Assembly (NCBI GenBank): GCA_023333565.1
Contig: JAJKFH010000030.1
Location: 124,001-188,000 of the forward strand
Direction of reading: 5' to 3'
DNA from: Puffinus mauretanicus
Lineage: Eukaryota; Chordata; Aves; Procellariiformes; Procellariidae
Length of the DNA: 64,000 nucleotides
Shown: positions 38,601 to 49,640 of the stretch, one piece after another
Numbering within the stretch: the first letter of the stretch is position 1
Layout of the letters: each line of letters starts with the position of its first letter
Notes under the pieces: generated by a model
The model's database searches: none
Told to the model about the DNA's origin: nothing
What the model saw: only the letters and a program-made list of their open reading frames with translations
Made by a program: the position numbers and the translations under genes

Positions 38601-41140
38601 GAGTAATAAGAGCAGCAACTTTAAAATCTGCCATGGACAGTATATAGTCACCATACTATTGCTTTAAAAGGGTAGTTAAAATGATGTTTAACACTGTAAA
38701 TCCAAAGCTGATGATTTCTGAAATAGTTTTGCACAAGCAGTACCCTATTCCTGGCATTTGGCCTAAACCCTGCATGCAAACTGAATTTATTTTCAGACAA
38801 ATTTTTACGTCGTCTGTGAACTTTGTACACCATATTTGTGGTCAGCAGCATCTCTTAGAAATGCTAGACTTTGGAGCTCCCAACGTGATGTCCTTTATGA
38901 GATTCATTGATTAGAACCATGAAAATCAGATGTCACTGTTGAACACTGCTGGAAACGATTATTTTATTTTGATTTGGTTAGTGAAGAGCAACATGCTCGC
39001 CAGTCTATTTGAATGAATTTGTATTCCAAATAAGCACTAGTGTACCTATATATAGGACAATAAAGCTCATGAAAACCAGAAAAGGTCACATTTATCCAAG
39101 GAGTATCATCAGATAAGAAGAACTCCTTGCACTCTTTATTTACAGGGAACTCCCATTACGCACATATTGTTTTAAAGTATGCTTACTAAAACAATGCAAC
39201 ACAGCTAAGAAAAATATCTGTGATGAATTCTGACTCAGTTGAGAGCCAAACAAACAAAATCAGCCAAAAAATTCTTTTCAAGAAAGTTTTCAACTTTTGG
39301 TTATGCTTACCACAGCTGAGTAACAGAATTTGTGTTTATGAAAAAGTTAATAAAATGGGTAACTCCCAATTTAGACATACTTATGACAACATAAGTTTTA
39401 AACTATAGCCTGTTTAAAACTACAGTATCTCACACTAGGTTTGCTGTTAAAGGCCTAAAATACTGTATTAATGAGTCAAAGACATTTATTAAGTACAAAT
39501 GTAACACTCTGAATGAGCACTTGTGCTACTATATTGTAGAACTGTATTCTTTTCCCATTTCTTGTAAGTCACCACTATTTTCCACTAACCATTAACAATA
39601 ACCAGCTCATTAATTCACCTTCACACAAAATATTTCTATTTCTCAAAGGGATGTGGGCAAGTAGATCACCTAATCTTTTAACGTGTGTTCAGAATATTTT
39701 CCGCTTACAACTGAACACAGAAAAGTAGTTTAATGCAAATTTAGTTCACAGAGGAAAATAACAAGGAGTAAAATAGTGTGTCATGTGGCACAGTGTAACA
39801 GAAATTGTGCATTCTCAAAGGACCATCAAAAGTTTCTGAAGATACATTCTACAGTGAAACAGTTCAGCATGCTTGCACACAGGCAGACTTTTTCTAAGTC
39901 TTCTAAACATAAAATGGAAAACATCGAAATCACAGTTTTTGAAACACTGTCATTACTTGTCACAAACAGAAGTGCAGAGCTAATCAGAAAAGAAAAAAAC
40001 CTGAATGTATCAGTTATCCAAATGATAAAGATACTGCAACAATGCAAATAAAATAATGAATATGTAATAAATACCTACTGCTGTAGTTTCTATGTATTTA
40101 ATTACCATTGTATTTCAGCGAGTGCTGTTGTCTGCATCATTCTATCCAACAAAGGAAGGATGTCCCATTGAACAGATTGGTTAATGCTCTGGGGCAACAG
40201 ATGTCTACTGGAACTGCAGGAGACCAGCAACTGGTGGCCTGCCCATCTTCTGAAAACTTTCAATAGACTCATGCATATGTTCACACAATAGGGCATGTGG
40301 TAGAAATGCAAACCTCTTTTTAACCCTTTCATATGCTCTCTTTCCCTCCCAACTGATATATGAAGGTCTTTGTTTTGTTTTTTTCTTTACAGGATCCTTG
40401 GAACACAGGCTTATGGAGTATACAGTGTTTGTTCTTCAGCCTAACATCTGAACTCAAAACATAAAACAAAACAGATTAGAAAATTTATAAAAATAGCCAG
40501 GCTAGACCTCTGACACACTTTCGAAATGCTTTCAAAGCACAAAACCTTTGACTGGTACATGTTCCCACCTAAGAGCATCCTAATGCTCTATCTCACATAC
40601 TACAGTATCTTCAGATAGCCCACAATGGAGCTCTTCCTATTTTCACAAACACAGGAAATTTCACCCATTATATGGTATAACGGAAAAATTGTTTGATTTT
40701 TTTTTCTTAAAAGCTTTTTCTATCAGTCACAAATTAAAGTAAATAATAGCTTATTTGCAAAAAAGGGTAAATACATATAACTTAAAGTTGAAACCTCCCC
40801 TTCTCCCCAGGGGTGTTGGAGGCGAATTTGTTCTGTTGATGGCTAGTGCCTACCATTTTCAAATTCTTGGAAACACACCATTAACCGATGCTTTGAAAGT
40901 TCCTTAATAGAATGGACCGAGTGAGATCATCGCTCTTTAATATACTTAATCTTCCGACATAACTGTTTTTCTTTCCCTCTTTTTCCAAGAGACACCCAAA
41001 GTGTGCAAACCTCAGCCGACACACACGCTAGCTACTTGTCCAAATGCAAACTGATACGCTGAAACACTGGAAAGGTGAAATGTCCTATTTCTGCAGGGAG
41101 AAGCCCATATACTTACGTTCGCTGGAAAACACACAGACAT
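16282..41140 (-). CDS. ZC3H12C: ZC3H12C (Regnase-3), CCCH zinc-finger endoribonuclease; gene-level CDS in six pieces
   Basis: Joined minus-strand exons 41117-41140 (candidate first), 34926-35692, 22430-22569, 19375-19609, 18360-18466 and 16282-17678 give 889 codons plus stop. Seen: a UBA-like segment around residues 167-208 ([19 protein letters not shown] start), then the NYN/PIN-like RNase domain from about residue 253. Its acidic residues are D257 (VIDGSNVAM), D341/D342 (CYDDRF) and D360 (SNDNY). The finger C422-X5-C428-X5-C434-X3-H438 follows, then a long Ser/Pro/Tyr-rich tail and a conserved C-terminal segment (about 844-889, ending EKSQLGY). Known for the family: Regnases are cytoplasmic Mg-dependent RNases that cleave stem-loops in 3' UTRs of inflammatory mRNAs, and Regnase-3 acts in macrophages. 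Spacings D257-D341 (84) and D341-D360 (19) match Regnase-1 D141/D225/D244, so the enzyme should be active. Only the first exon is uncertain. Confidence 0.96.
18360..18466 (-). CDS. ZC3H12C: ZC3H12C coding exon 5: end of the RNase domain and first Cys of the CCCH finger
   Basis: The acceptor is ttgccttatag then ATTTATGCCTCC; the donor is CCATATG then gtaatt, a slightly weak +5/+6. The exon is 107 bp. It encodes [20 protein letters not shown], then [15 protein letters not shown] and one base of a glycine codon. C422 is the first ligand of the zinc finger; the rest of the finger is in the next exon. Confidence 0.97.
18966..19058 (+). mobile_element. CR1 LINE 3' end fragment
   Basis: Reads GTTGAACTAGAGACCTCCTG, then GAGGTTCCTTCCAACATGGG and TTTTTCTATGACTC, the standard CR1 3' terminal motif with a degraded octamer tail. 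It lies in the intron between coding exons 4 and 5, antisense to ZC3H12C. Confidence 0.75.
19375..19609 (-). CDS. ZC3H12C: ZC3H12C coding exon 4: RNase catalytic core
   Basis: The acceptor is attccttgtag then ATCAAGAAATC; the donor is GACAA then gtaagt. The exon is 235 bp and encodes residues 311-389. It holds the second and third acidic clusters of the NYN/PIN fold: [19 protein letters not shown] with D341 and D342, and SNDNYRDL with D360. The block [13 protein letters not shown] preceding them is typical of Regnases. The exon ends after two bases of K389. Confidence 0.97.
19610..22429 (-). other. ZC3H12C: ZC3H12C intron between coding exons 3 and 4 (2.8 kb)
   Basis: Donor gtaagc at 22429, acceptor ttgtag at 19610. 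It holds the inverted repeat at 21781-21818 and no other recognised feature. Confidence 0.9.
21781..21818. repeat. 12-bp perfect inverted repeat in a ZC3H12C intron
   Basis: AAAAAAACCCCT (21781-21792) and AGGGGTTTTTTT (21807-21818) with a 14-base spacer. It sits in an A/C-rich low-complexity patch (21729-21820) in the intron between exons 3 and 4. Confidence 0.6.
22430..22569 (-). CDS. ZC3H12C: ZC3H12C coding exon 3: RNase domain, part 2
   Basis: The acceptor is aatgtgtgtttcag then CCACGGG; the donor is ATCACAG then gtaagc. The exon is 140 bp. The incoming AG plus C makes serine, so the junction reads [17 protein letters not shown], a Regnase-family signature. It continues through [20 protein letters not shown] and [12 protein letters not shown] and ends on the first base of an aspartate codon (D311). 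The open frame continues into both introns, but those flanks are not conserved protein. Confidence 0.97.
23225..24430 (+). mobile_element. Old CR1 LINE, split by an LTR insertion
   Basis: The left part (23225-23522) resembles the CR1 3' ORF2/UTR region (CAGTTTCGGGCACAACATAT; GGGGAAAGGTTGAAGGAAG). The right part (about 24195-24430) continues it with GGGACAGTCTGCCCATGG, TTTTGGGATCTCCTCAC and TCTGAGGTCTCTCCCAAC. The halves are collinear across the LTR, so the CR1 is older. It lies in the intron between exons 2 and 3 of ZC3H12C, in antisense orientation. Confidence 0.65.
23523..24194 (+). mobile_element. Solo LTR of an avian endogenous retrovirus
   Basis: Begins TGTCCATGGAAAAGTTTTGG and ends near CCAATCCACCATA. 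In between are sequences I recognise from a common bird ERV LTR: GCCTCTGTGAGAAGAGGT, CCAGCCAGCTCCA, CCCCAAGTTGAGTCTGTTC and TTTTGACCCACGAG. The length is about 670 bp. No internal gag/pol and no second LTR are nearby, so it is a solo LTR. No clear target-site duplication remains and the poly(A) signal is decayed, so it is old. Assignment to the ERVL class is from memory and tentative. Confidence 0.6.
31295..33399 (+). mobile_element. CR1 LINE, internally deleted, with ORF1 tail, ORF2 parts and 3' end
   Basis: From left: the end of ORF1 ([12 protein letters not shown]; in the shifted frame [10 protein letters not shown], the C-terminal block of its SGNH esterase-like domain), 31295-31490. Then the distal endonuclease part of ORF2 ([41 protein letters not shown]), 31500-31900. 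Then, after another jump, the reverse transcriptase ([39 protein letters not shown]), about 31935-32640. Then the typical 3' UTR ending GAATGATTCTGTGATT. The usual YVDD-type catalytic motif is lost to decay, with AEDA in the equivalent region, and frames are broken by stops. Non-functional; it lies in the 12-kb intron between ZC3H12C exons 2 and 3. Confidence 0.92.
34926..35692 (-). CDS. ZC3H12C: ZC3H12C coding exon 2: N-terminal region, UBA-like domain, start of the RNase domain
   Basis: The acceptor is ttctctttttag then GAATACGGAAC; the donor is ATGAG then gtatgt. The exon is 767 bp, begins in phase 0 with [20 protein letters not shown] and ends after two bases of a serine codon. It encodes residues 9-263 in the joined model. 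Seen: an acidic Ser/Glu-rich stretch (around residues 75-115), the conserved block [20 protein letters not shown], the UBA-like helices, and the first nuclease strand [13 protein letters not shown] with catalytic D257. The first ATG inside this exon (M33, FMGLKDHL, at 35618-35620) could start translation if the upstream exon is non-coding. Confidence 0.97.
35693..41116 (-). other. ZC3H12C: Intron upstream of ZC3H12C exon 2
   Basis: Acceptor ttctctttttag at 35693. Its donor would be gtaagt at 41116 if the internal first exon is used; from the CpG island the intron would be about 20 kb. AT-rich, without LINE copies. A GC-richer stretch with CpG sites lies at 37,900-38,180, around a purine-rich block. 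Confidence 0.8.
41117..41140 (-). CDS. ZC3H12C: Candidate ZC3H12C first coding exon (MSVCFPAN), internal alternative promoter
   Basis: On the minus strand an ATG at 41140 starts eight codons (MSVCFPAN) that end exactly at a perfect donor, AAC then gtaagt. The junction is phase 0, as exon 2 requires, so the reading runs on to EYGTLYIQ. An in-frame TGA lies at 41287-41285 and no other in-frame ATG precedes this one, which sets the start. The Kozak context is weak (-3 is C). A CCAATCA box and a NotI-containing GC patch lie about 140 bp upstream. Mammalian ZC3H12C starts, as I recall, with a different seven-residue leader (MPGGGSQ) before the same junction. This would therefore be an alternative N-terminus; it is inference without transcript data. 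Confidence 0.5.
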
Positions 41141-41264
41141 TGGTTTCTTGTAGCTGTTCCAGAAGCAACTCCTTAACACGATTTCAGCTGCAGACTTCAG
41201 GCAAGCAAGCAGAACAATGAATGGACGAACAGATGGACCCGCGATGTCTTTGCTTAACCTATTA

Positions 41265-41300
41265 CTGAGCGGCCGCGGAGCCAATCACGACCCGCAGAGC
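41265..41300 (-). promoter_or_regulatory. CCAAT box and small GC patch: candidate alternative ZC3H12C promoter
   Basis: CCAATCA at 41281-41287 (NF-Y type, active in either orientation) sits next to a GCGGCCGC at 41269-41276, in otherwise AT-rich intronic DNA. It lies about 140 bp upstream of the candidate ATG at 41140. An NF-Y box normally lies 60-100 bp from the start site, which would place transcription start near 41190-41220. No TATA box is evident. Confidence 0.4.
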
Positions 41301-44300
41301 TCACAATTAGTTGGCCGGGCAGATGCAAGGCAACCTCCCCACCCTGCATCAGGTTCGGAGGTTTCTAAGATAAGCAAGTTGATGTCATTCTCAGGGTCTG
41401 CCCCGGGCAGCATGTGTATTAACGAGGGGTGTGCAGCAACAATAGGCCATACAAAAGAGACTAGCAGGCAGCTGCTGTATGAGAGCCAGAGTCATTAGGG
41501 AGCAGGCTGCCAACAAGAAACACCTGGCTTGGGCAGACTTCAGCTTCTCCTCATTGTTTCTAATTCATGAAACAAAGAAAGGAATTATTTTTAAGTAGTA
41601 AAAGTTGTGAGTTCCTATTAAAATATATCAGTCTTAAGGAACATAATCCCTTCTATTATGGAAACAAAAAGTTCCTTGTAAGGAAGAATATTAAAGAGAA
41701 ATAAATCTATCAGTATCTATTGTAGTCCCCTTTTCTTGTAGCAAAATTAATCATATTGGTATAAAGTGCAAGGAGGTATGAAAGGAGCCCACACTAAACA
41801 CTGAAACGTATTCAGAAACCGCTTTCTGAATTTCCTGACACTTTTGTACATCAGTCAATAAATGTAATAAACTTGCATTTACACACAACTCTAACAGAGT
41901 ACTTGTGGTAATTTCAATGGAAGGTGAAACTGATTAAAACCACGTAATATTAATATGTGGAATAATGGATATTTTTAAGCAGTGGCATTGAAACATTAGG
42001 GCACTTGATAGAAAGGAACTATGAACCATTCTTTTGTTCTCGAGTCACTCATATTTGTTTACACAGAATTTCTTTCCCTTTTATTTCACAGATCTGTTCT
42101 AGATGCCAAGATATTCCTGTCTCTTTGCAATGACGAAGTATTTGAACAAAAGTCAGGAGCTAGGCCATAGCCAGCTTTTTATTGTTTTTATTTTTATTGA
42201 AGTAAGCCACATGGAAACACAAACTCCAGTCCACATCTCCCCTCACTGCCCAACATTTCCAATACCGCCAAGCCCTGCAACACACACATTTAGCGATACA
42301 ACAGTAGCAAGGTTTGACGCTTGATTAAAAAAAAGTGAAGCAATGCAGACTTTCAAATAAAAAGTTGCCACTGCTGGTAACTTCAGTGAAGACGGCTCAG
42401 CACAGAGAAGGAGGGGATTCACATTTGCAAATGTTCATCTGAAAGACTACTAGAAAAGTGTATTTACTGAACTTCAGCATCATTACATGACTAAAAGCAA
42501 TACTGAGAACCACAGAGGCAGCTGTCCTCCTCTGCTTGGGAGGACAGGCGATCTGCTGGGAAACACCTACCGTGATTTAAAAGAAGAAAAGAATGGGAAT
42601 AGGTTTGTTAGAATTGTTTTGCCTAATTTCCCAAGCTTTATGTGGATAGTAAATGAAATCACATACCATCATGCTATTTCACTGATGCATTCATCATGCC
42701 CAGATATTAACCTGCAGAAACCCTAACTATAGTTTCTCTGCAGTGTCCATTAAACACTCCTAAGAACAACTACTAACATTTTGGAGCTTTTAAGTTGGAG
42801 GCAGGAGGAGACTCCTCACTAATTTCTGCCACTGTGAACACAAAGAGTGAGAGAAAGCTACCCATAAGCACAGTGGGATGCCTGATCTCCAGCACTGGAT
42901 TAAGCCTCTTTGCAAACACCAAATAAAAGCAGTGATCTGAAAAAGCTAATCAGTCCCTGCTGTGGTATTTAGACTACCTCAGTTGCTGGTATTGGATAAT
43001 GTTAAGCATATTAAAACTTCTGTAGGCAAAATAGGAAGCCCATCCAGTTCACCTATGTCCAAGAACTGCCCTTAAACGCAAGCAGGATCACTCGGCTAGT
43101 CAGTTGAATAGCTCCCTGATTAGAGCCAGGCACTTCTTCTGCAATACCAGAAATGCTTGTTTTGCAGAGGACACGTATGATACCCTTTACGTACATCTGT
43201 ACTTGAGAACTCTGTAGCACAGGAGTGGTGTATTTGGGGCTCCAGAAGCACTAGGGCAAGTGTATGATCTGGCTTAAAAGTCTGCCTTAAAAATAAGATT
43301 GTAAGAAGTTTACTTGTGAAGACCTGCCCCCTCAATGTCTCCTACAGTAACAGTAAGAATATCCCCCCCACAAACAACTCTCCATACTCCAAGTGCATGT
43401 CTTCAGGGAACCAGGTCTAAACTTTAGTTGCAGATTAACGTTCATGCTAACGTCATGCTGCAGCACTGACTATGACCAAAATCAGAACAGATACAATCTG
43501 AAGACTTATATTATATTGTTTAATTTAGAGAAAATATTCTAGCAAGCTCTAGTTGCATGAATTAAGAAGACATTTTCTAATTCTACCTTGTGCACGATGT
43601 CAGTTACTTAAACCAGCTGCCTGTTCTGGAAGCATCTTCTCAGCTCTACCCTAAAAGAAGTTGGGCTCTCTGAGGTTTACAAGGTGTCAGATCATCCTAT
43701 TAAATCAAGCTTGTGATGACAGAAAAGCATTTGTATTAAGGTTTAACCAGTACACGAGGCTTCCTTCTGGGAATGATGAACTCAACAAAGAAACCTTAGT
43801 ATGAAACACTGTGGCTCTCCCATCACATCTGTGAGAGGCGGTAACAGCATCACTAGAAAGTACACAGCACAAATGGACAAAGCAAGTTCTACTTCTAGTG
43901 CTAAAACCTCCAAATCCAATAACCTGACTAGTTCAGCCATCTCCTACTACCATATCTAAAATACAAAGAGTCAGTAAGTTAAATCCAGTCACCAAAATAC
44001 AGCAAATGTAACGGCTCTTCAAATTTCTGGTCTTGCAAGATCAGTAAGCTATAAACACCTATTTTTGTGGCTCCTAGAGATCGGACATTGTGTACAGTGC
44101 TCATCAGGTCCCTAATGCCACTTGATTAAACAGCAGGCCAGCACAAAATCCTGAACTGGCTGGAGGTGATGGGCTCAGGGACGCCATGGTGGAAGGAGAT
44201 TTCCGAACGGCACACAGCAAGGTGATGGGATGCAGAGAGACATGGACCAGGGTGAACCTCTCAGCTGGGCGAAGGGTGGGATGGACAGCATCCCCTCCCC

Positions 44301-45898
44301 TCCGCTGCCCAGTTTGGTATGAAAAGCATGCATGAGAGGATCAGAAAGACCAAAGGAGGGAGAGCTGGAGCAGCTGGGAAATTCAGACAGCATAGGCTGA
44401 AAATATTAGGGAAGCGCTATAAGGGGAAAAAAAACACCCTAAAAAAAGCTGCTAGTTCCAGCCAACTCTTGTTGTTTCAAACATGTTGAAAACAAAACGT
44501 TATTTAAAAAGAAATTATTTCATTCAAGCACACAAATGGTCATTCTGTAACTTAAGTAGTATATTGCAGCAATTAGAAAGGCAGCTTGTCCCATTAAAGT
44601 ATTTAATTATCTTTTATTGTAGAACTTTACGCTAAGCCTCCAGTAATAAATGATTTGCAAGAATACATTGCACAAGTTAAATCAATCACATATCATTGCA
44701 TATATGAAATAGAAATGAAGGTTGTATGCTACCGACAAAACTCACTGCTGTGCCATTGCAAAATACCCTACATTTATGTTGGACTTGGAGCTGCAAGGGA
44801 GATGCTTATCTCTACTAGATTATCTATATTATATAGAGATGCTAATCTCAATTAATTAATATTATAAGGTGGCAATACAACAGAAATTCTTCTTTTCCAG
44901 TTAGTATGTTAAGAGATGCAAACTATCTTAAGTAGAACACTTTGAAAGAAGTTTTCTTAATTTGAGGAACAGTAAGTGGTGCTCTAGACTGTATCTACAC
45001 ACAGTCATAAAAACAAAGAAAAACCACCACCACTCCACAGCCATACAAGGAGTGAATTAAATGACCAGTAAAAAGTGCCTAGAATTCAGAAAAACAACTG
45101 ATATTACGATAAAGATGAGTAATGTTTTGCCTACAGAATAACTAGCCTTAAAAAAAAAAAATATTTAAAAAGGATCAACTGCATTTTCAAATGCAGTGTA
45201 ATTTCTCTGTAGAAAAATATGCACTTTCAAATGCATTAAAACAAAGCAGCAAAGACTTCTTTCACTCTTTGAAAGAGGACTCAGCTGTCTGTAGTTATCC
45301 TTAAAATTTAAAAAAGCAGAGATACATTTTCCAGCAGGCCATCATCTTAAAAGAAGGTTAGAAGATCTACAGTTTCTAGTATAATCACATTAGATCGTCA
45401 GTATTGACTGCATGCAAGACTTGAGCAAACTGTTGCAATGTTTATCATGACATCCTCTCATGTTTTGAAGAGAAGAACAAAACCCTAAGTTTTATCATAA
45501 GTAGCGATTACTTTTTTACTAACCATGGGTGTAAACAGATCCAGTCTTTCCTTGTCTGTGGGTAGACAAAGGCTGTGACCATGAGCTGTTCATCACGAGA
45601 TGACAAGGTGCCTGCCTGCAGCTGCACCTAACGGCACAGTTTGCTTACATGAGGAGCCCAACAGGCTTGAGCCATACCAGCTGACCATGCAGAAAGCATA
45701 AAGCAGCATTCTGCAACAGCAAAAACGCTGGCATCACCCGTCAGTACCATGCTGAGAAGTGAATAGTTTTGATCATGTGACAAAATAAAAACCCACTATG
45801 TTTACCTAAGAGGATACTGAAAAAGTATTTGCCTCAGCACCGTAACTTCTGATATGCATTGTAGGCATGGATTCCTAAGCAATGCTCCTTCCGGAGTA

Positions 45899-46520
45899 TC
45901 ACAGAATCATTGGGGTTGGAAGAGACCTCTGGAGGTCATCTGGTCCAAACTCCTGCTTAAGCAGGGCCACTTAGAGCCAGCTGTCCAGGACCCTGTCCGG
46001 ACACCATCTGAATACCTCCAAGGACAGAGACTCCACAACCTCCCGGGGCAACCTGTGAGAGTGCTCAGTCACCCTCACAGTAAAAAAAGTGTTTCCTGAT
46101 ATTCAGAGGGAGCCTCCTGTTTCAGTCTGTGCCCATTGCCTCTGCTCCTGTCCCTGGGAACCACTGAAAAGAGCCTGGCTCTGCCCTCTTTGCACCCTCC
46201 CTTCAGGTATTTGTAGACATTGATAATCCCCCTGAGCTTTCTCTTCTCCAGGATGAACAGTCCCAGCTCTCTCAGCCTTTCCTCATAGGAGAGATGCTCC
46301 AGTCTCTTCATCATCTTTGTGGCTCTTTGTTAGACTCACTCCAGTATGTCCACGTCTCTCTTGTACTGGGGAGCCCAGCACTGGACACAGCACTCCAGGT
46401 GTGTCTCACCAGTGCTGAGCAGAGGGGAAGACCTCCCTTGACCTGCGTACCACCCCTCCCCACGCAGCCCAGGACACCGCTGGCCTTCTTTGCCACAAGG
46501 ACACATCACAGGCTCAAGGA
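45899..46520 (-). mobile_element. CR1 LINE 3' fragment
   Basis: Minus-strand copy: the 3' end is at the left (TCACAGAATCATTGGGGTTG, GAAGAGACCTCTGGAGGTCA) and it runs right through the 3' UTR and the end of ORF2 (CTTTTCTCATAGGAGAG-like region, CTGGGGAGCCCAGCACTGGA). It is truncated at its 5' end near 46520. It is better preserved than the other copies and lies in the 5' intron in the same orientation as ZC3H12C. Confidence 0.9.
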
Positions 46521-49011
46521 TTTTCCCATCTTTAAGTGGATGCTCCAACTCAAGTGTGGTTAAAACCCAGGACAAACATACCAGTCACTATAACCATACC
46601 TGCACAAGTACACCAGGGCGTGCGCACAGAGACAGCATGATCACAGAAGTCTTGTTTCCAAGGGCAGCAGGTCACATGGCCAGAAATTCTTGGGGTTTTT
46701 TGGGAATAGACACCCAAGAGCACTCCACCAAATGTGTCAGGGAAATGTCCTCCTTCACTAGGCACATAAGCGATGTGACCATTTCTACAGTTTGGCCGGT
46801 TAAGGTTCAATTTTGCAACTATGCCTGTGTTCGTCGTGGTAGATCCCTTCACTCCCTGCTCCGATACAGCCACGTCTAAGACCCACCCCATTCTGTGAGT
46901 CTTGCTTTAGGACCGAGGCCTCAGTTACCATTTCCTGTCTGGAAAAAATGTATCTTTTTATTTTATTTGAAAATGCAAATATAAGGGAAAAATACAACAG
47001 CTGCCACTAGCACCGAGAGGTAGGTCTAATAGTCTTTTTAGCTTTCTTTAAAACTGCACTTAATACAATATCTTGTATTTGTTTCTGTCCTTTCTGGGGA
47101 TGCAAGAGCCTAAAACATCTTAAGTTATTAAGAAAATTACCCACTAAAAATCCTTACAAAGGAAAAAAAAAAAAATCACCTGCCACAGATTTTCAAATTC
47201 CAATCTACAGACACCAAAGGGTCTATCCTATTTTTACACACTTTGCCAAAGAAACCCAAGAAAATCCAACCTGCAGTTCAGCTACTTTGATGCTGGGCCT
47301 TTCAGCTCTACTGGAAAGTTTTCAGGGGTCTGCAAGCCAGAAAACGTTGAAAACCCCTGTCATGCACTAAGATTGGCTGTCGAGCAATGGCTTTCATCAA
47401 CACCAGGGCAGCGTGGAACAAACTGCCGACTTTTGCAACAAATGGGGGTACAGTATTTATTTTAATATTATCACTGAAGGACACTCTGTTTAATTTCTTT
47501 CTTAATTTTATTTATGAATTGAAGCAGAGATACATTGACACACAAAGCACTCTAGGGAAAAAAAGTTTCCAGCGATACACATTAGATTTGATCTCTTCCC
47601 ACTTCCAGAATGAGTCATGCTGTCTGGATGCTTTCTGAGCATGAAAATTTGAACTGTCTAATTAACTTTCCCTGTGACAATATTGGGCAGCCAGACAATG
47701 CCTACAACTGTACAAAGTGTACGCCGTCATGCTTAGCAAAGTACTTTTATTCAAATTTGTTCTGTCAGAAGAAAATCCTCTAACAAAACTAACATGGTTA
47801 TGTGAAAAAAAAGTATTCTCTTCATTTAAATACAAATTTAAGAGACTTAGCTAGTCAACCTAACATCTTTTATCTGTGCCACAGACTATTATTAAGAGTT
47901 TGAAAAGCTTGTCAGAGGAAAATAGGCCTCTCAAACTGTCTAGCGACATGGCCAGGTTGTGTTTCAGGTCATGCTGCTGGCAACGGAGCTCCATAATCTC
48001 TGGGGTTCCTGGATGGAGTTCAAGGTGTTGGTTGGACTCTGTGTCGCCCTAAATGGCTTCACAGGGTTATGCTTATTTGAGAGACAATTCCTATGCCTGT
48101 ACCACACGGCTGCAGTTGTCATTTTGGACTGGAGCCTTCTGCGAGAGAGCTGCCAGCAGCAGATTTTCTGCAAGACTTTCAGCCTTGCCATTTACTCTCC
48201 ACCGGGATGAAAGAGCCAGAGAATACGTCAAGGTCCAATTTTTTACCTGGATTTAGTAAGTTAAGAATCAGGGAAGACAGAAATGGTGACATGGTTTGTC
48301 GAGACACACTTAGGATATAATTATTTCTTACTTTCTGGGGAAGCTTTTAATAGACCTGACAAGTAGCAACAATAGCCAAACCTTACAGAAAGTGGGTTTC
48401 TGTAGCTGCAAATCCAAGTTTAAAAATAAATAGAAGGAAAATAGCTACGCAGAAGTCTATCTTACTACCTGTCACTTAGGTATGGCTTTTCTTCAGATTT
48501 ACTGTATCCCTGAACTCAGGAGAGACCACCAGGAAGTCCCCACACTGAACTACGTACACCAGGCTTTGAAATCCTAGTATTTTATATGTTAATAAAACAG
48601 CTTGCTCACTTTTATTTAATAACCTAATATATCAAAAAGAGACAAACCATCTGTTAGTCATTTCACATAATTTTTGTAACTCTTTAGAGTCTCAGAGTCA
48701 TTTCATTCTGAGCTCAGAAGTTTGCAACTTTTAAAGTAGAAATTAATATTGCAGACCAAATTTCCTTATGTTTAGTCTTCACTTTATGAATAATTTTTCT
48801 TCCTTTTTTTTTTTTAAGTTGGAAAGCCGGCTAGATTTTAGTCTTGTGAATATCTGCACAGATTCCTTCATTAAGGTTAATATTTTGAGCCCTTTTTGGC
48901 CCCCAGAGCTCACATTTTGCTTTTCAGAGTCCTACCTCGTCATGATGTTAGATCTGACAATGGGAAGACTTCACTCAGAACTGGTGATACTACTAACATT
49001 TAGAATTAAAT

Positions 49012-49640
49012 AATTTAGTTTGGAAGGGATCTCTTGAGGTCAGCTAGTCCAACAAACCCCCACTCAACACAGGGTCAACTACAGTAGGTTGTTCAGTTGA
49101 CTTTTCCAAGTCAACTTCTGAGCATCTCGAAGGCTGGAGATTCCACAACCTTCCCAGGCACCCGTCCCAGTGTTTAATTATCCTCATGGTGACATTTTTC
49201 TTCATCTCCAGCCAGAATTTCTTCACTGTAACTTGCGACTGCTGTCTCTCGCCCTTTTGCTGCATGCTCCAAATAGAATACTTTATCTTCTCTATACCTT
49301 CACATTACACAGCTCAAGACAGCGATAAGATCCCCCTTAGTCTTCTCTTAGTAAGGCTGAACAAATTCAGCTTTTCCAGTCTCTCCTTGTACATGATGTA
49401 CTTCAGCCCCCTAATAACCCTGGTAGCCATCCACTGGACTTGTTCCAGTAAGTCAGTGTCTTCTCCTGTCCTTCAGAGACCAAAAGCGGACATAGTGCTC
49501 CAAATGCAATCTCATCAGTGCCAAAAAGAGGCAAATGATCACTCCGCTTGATCTGCTGGCTACACTCTTGCTAATACAGCCTATTTGGCCTTATTACCTA
49601 TTTTTGCAACATAATCTTGCACTTACCAAGGGATGAGGCT
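49012..49640 (-). mobile_element. CR1 LINE 3' fragment, older
   Basis: Left end TTAGTTTGGAAGGGATCTCT then TGAGGTCAGCTAGTCC is the reverse complement of the CR1 3' end. It continues through CTTTTCCAGTCTCTCCTTG and ends near AATACAGCCTATTTGGCC. It is clearly more divergent than the copy at 45.9 kb and is 5'-truncated. Confidence 0.85.

Noticed and set aside
45184..45232. Two copies of a TGCA(T/C)TTTCAAATGCA-like palindromic motif
   Set aside because: A short 7-bp palindrome repeated once in AT-rich DNA; it does not match the POU octamer and has no other support.
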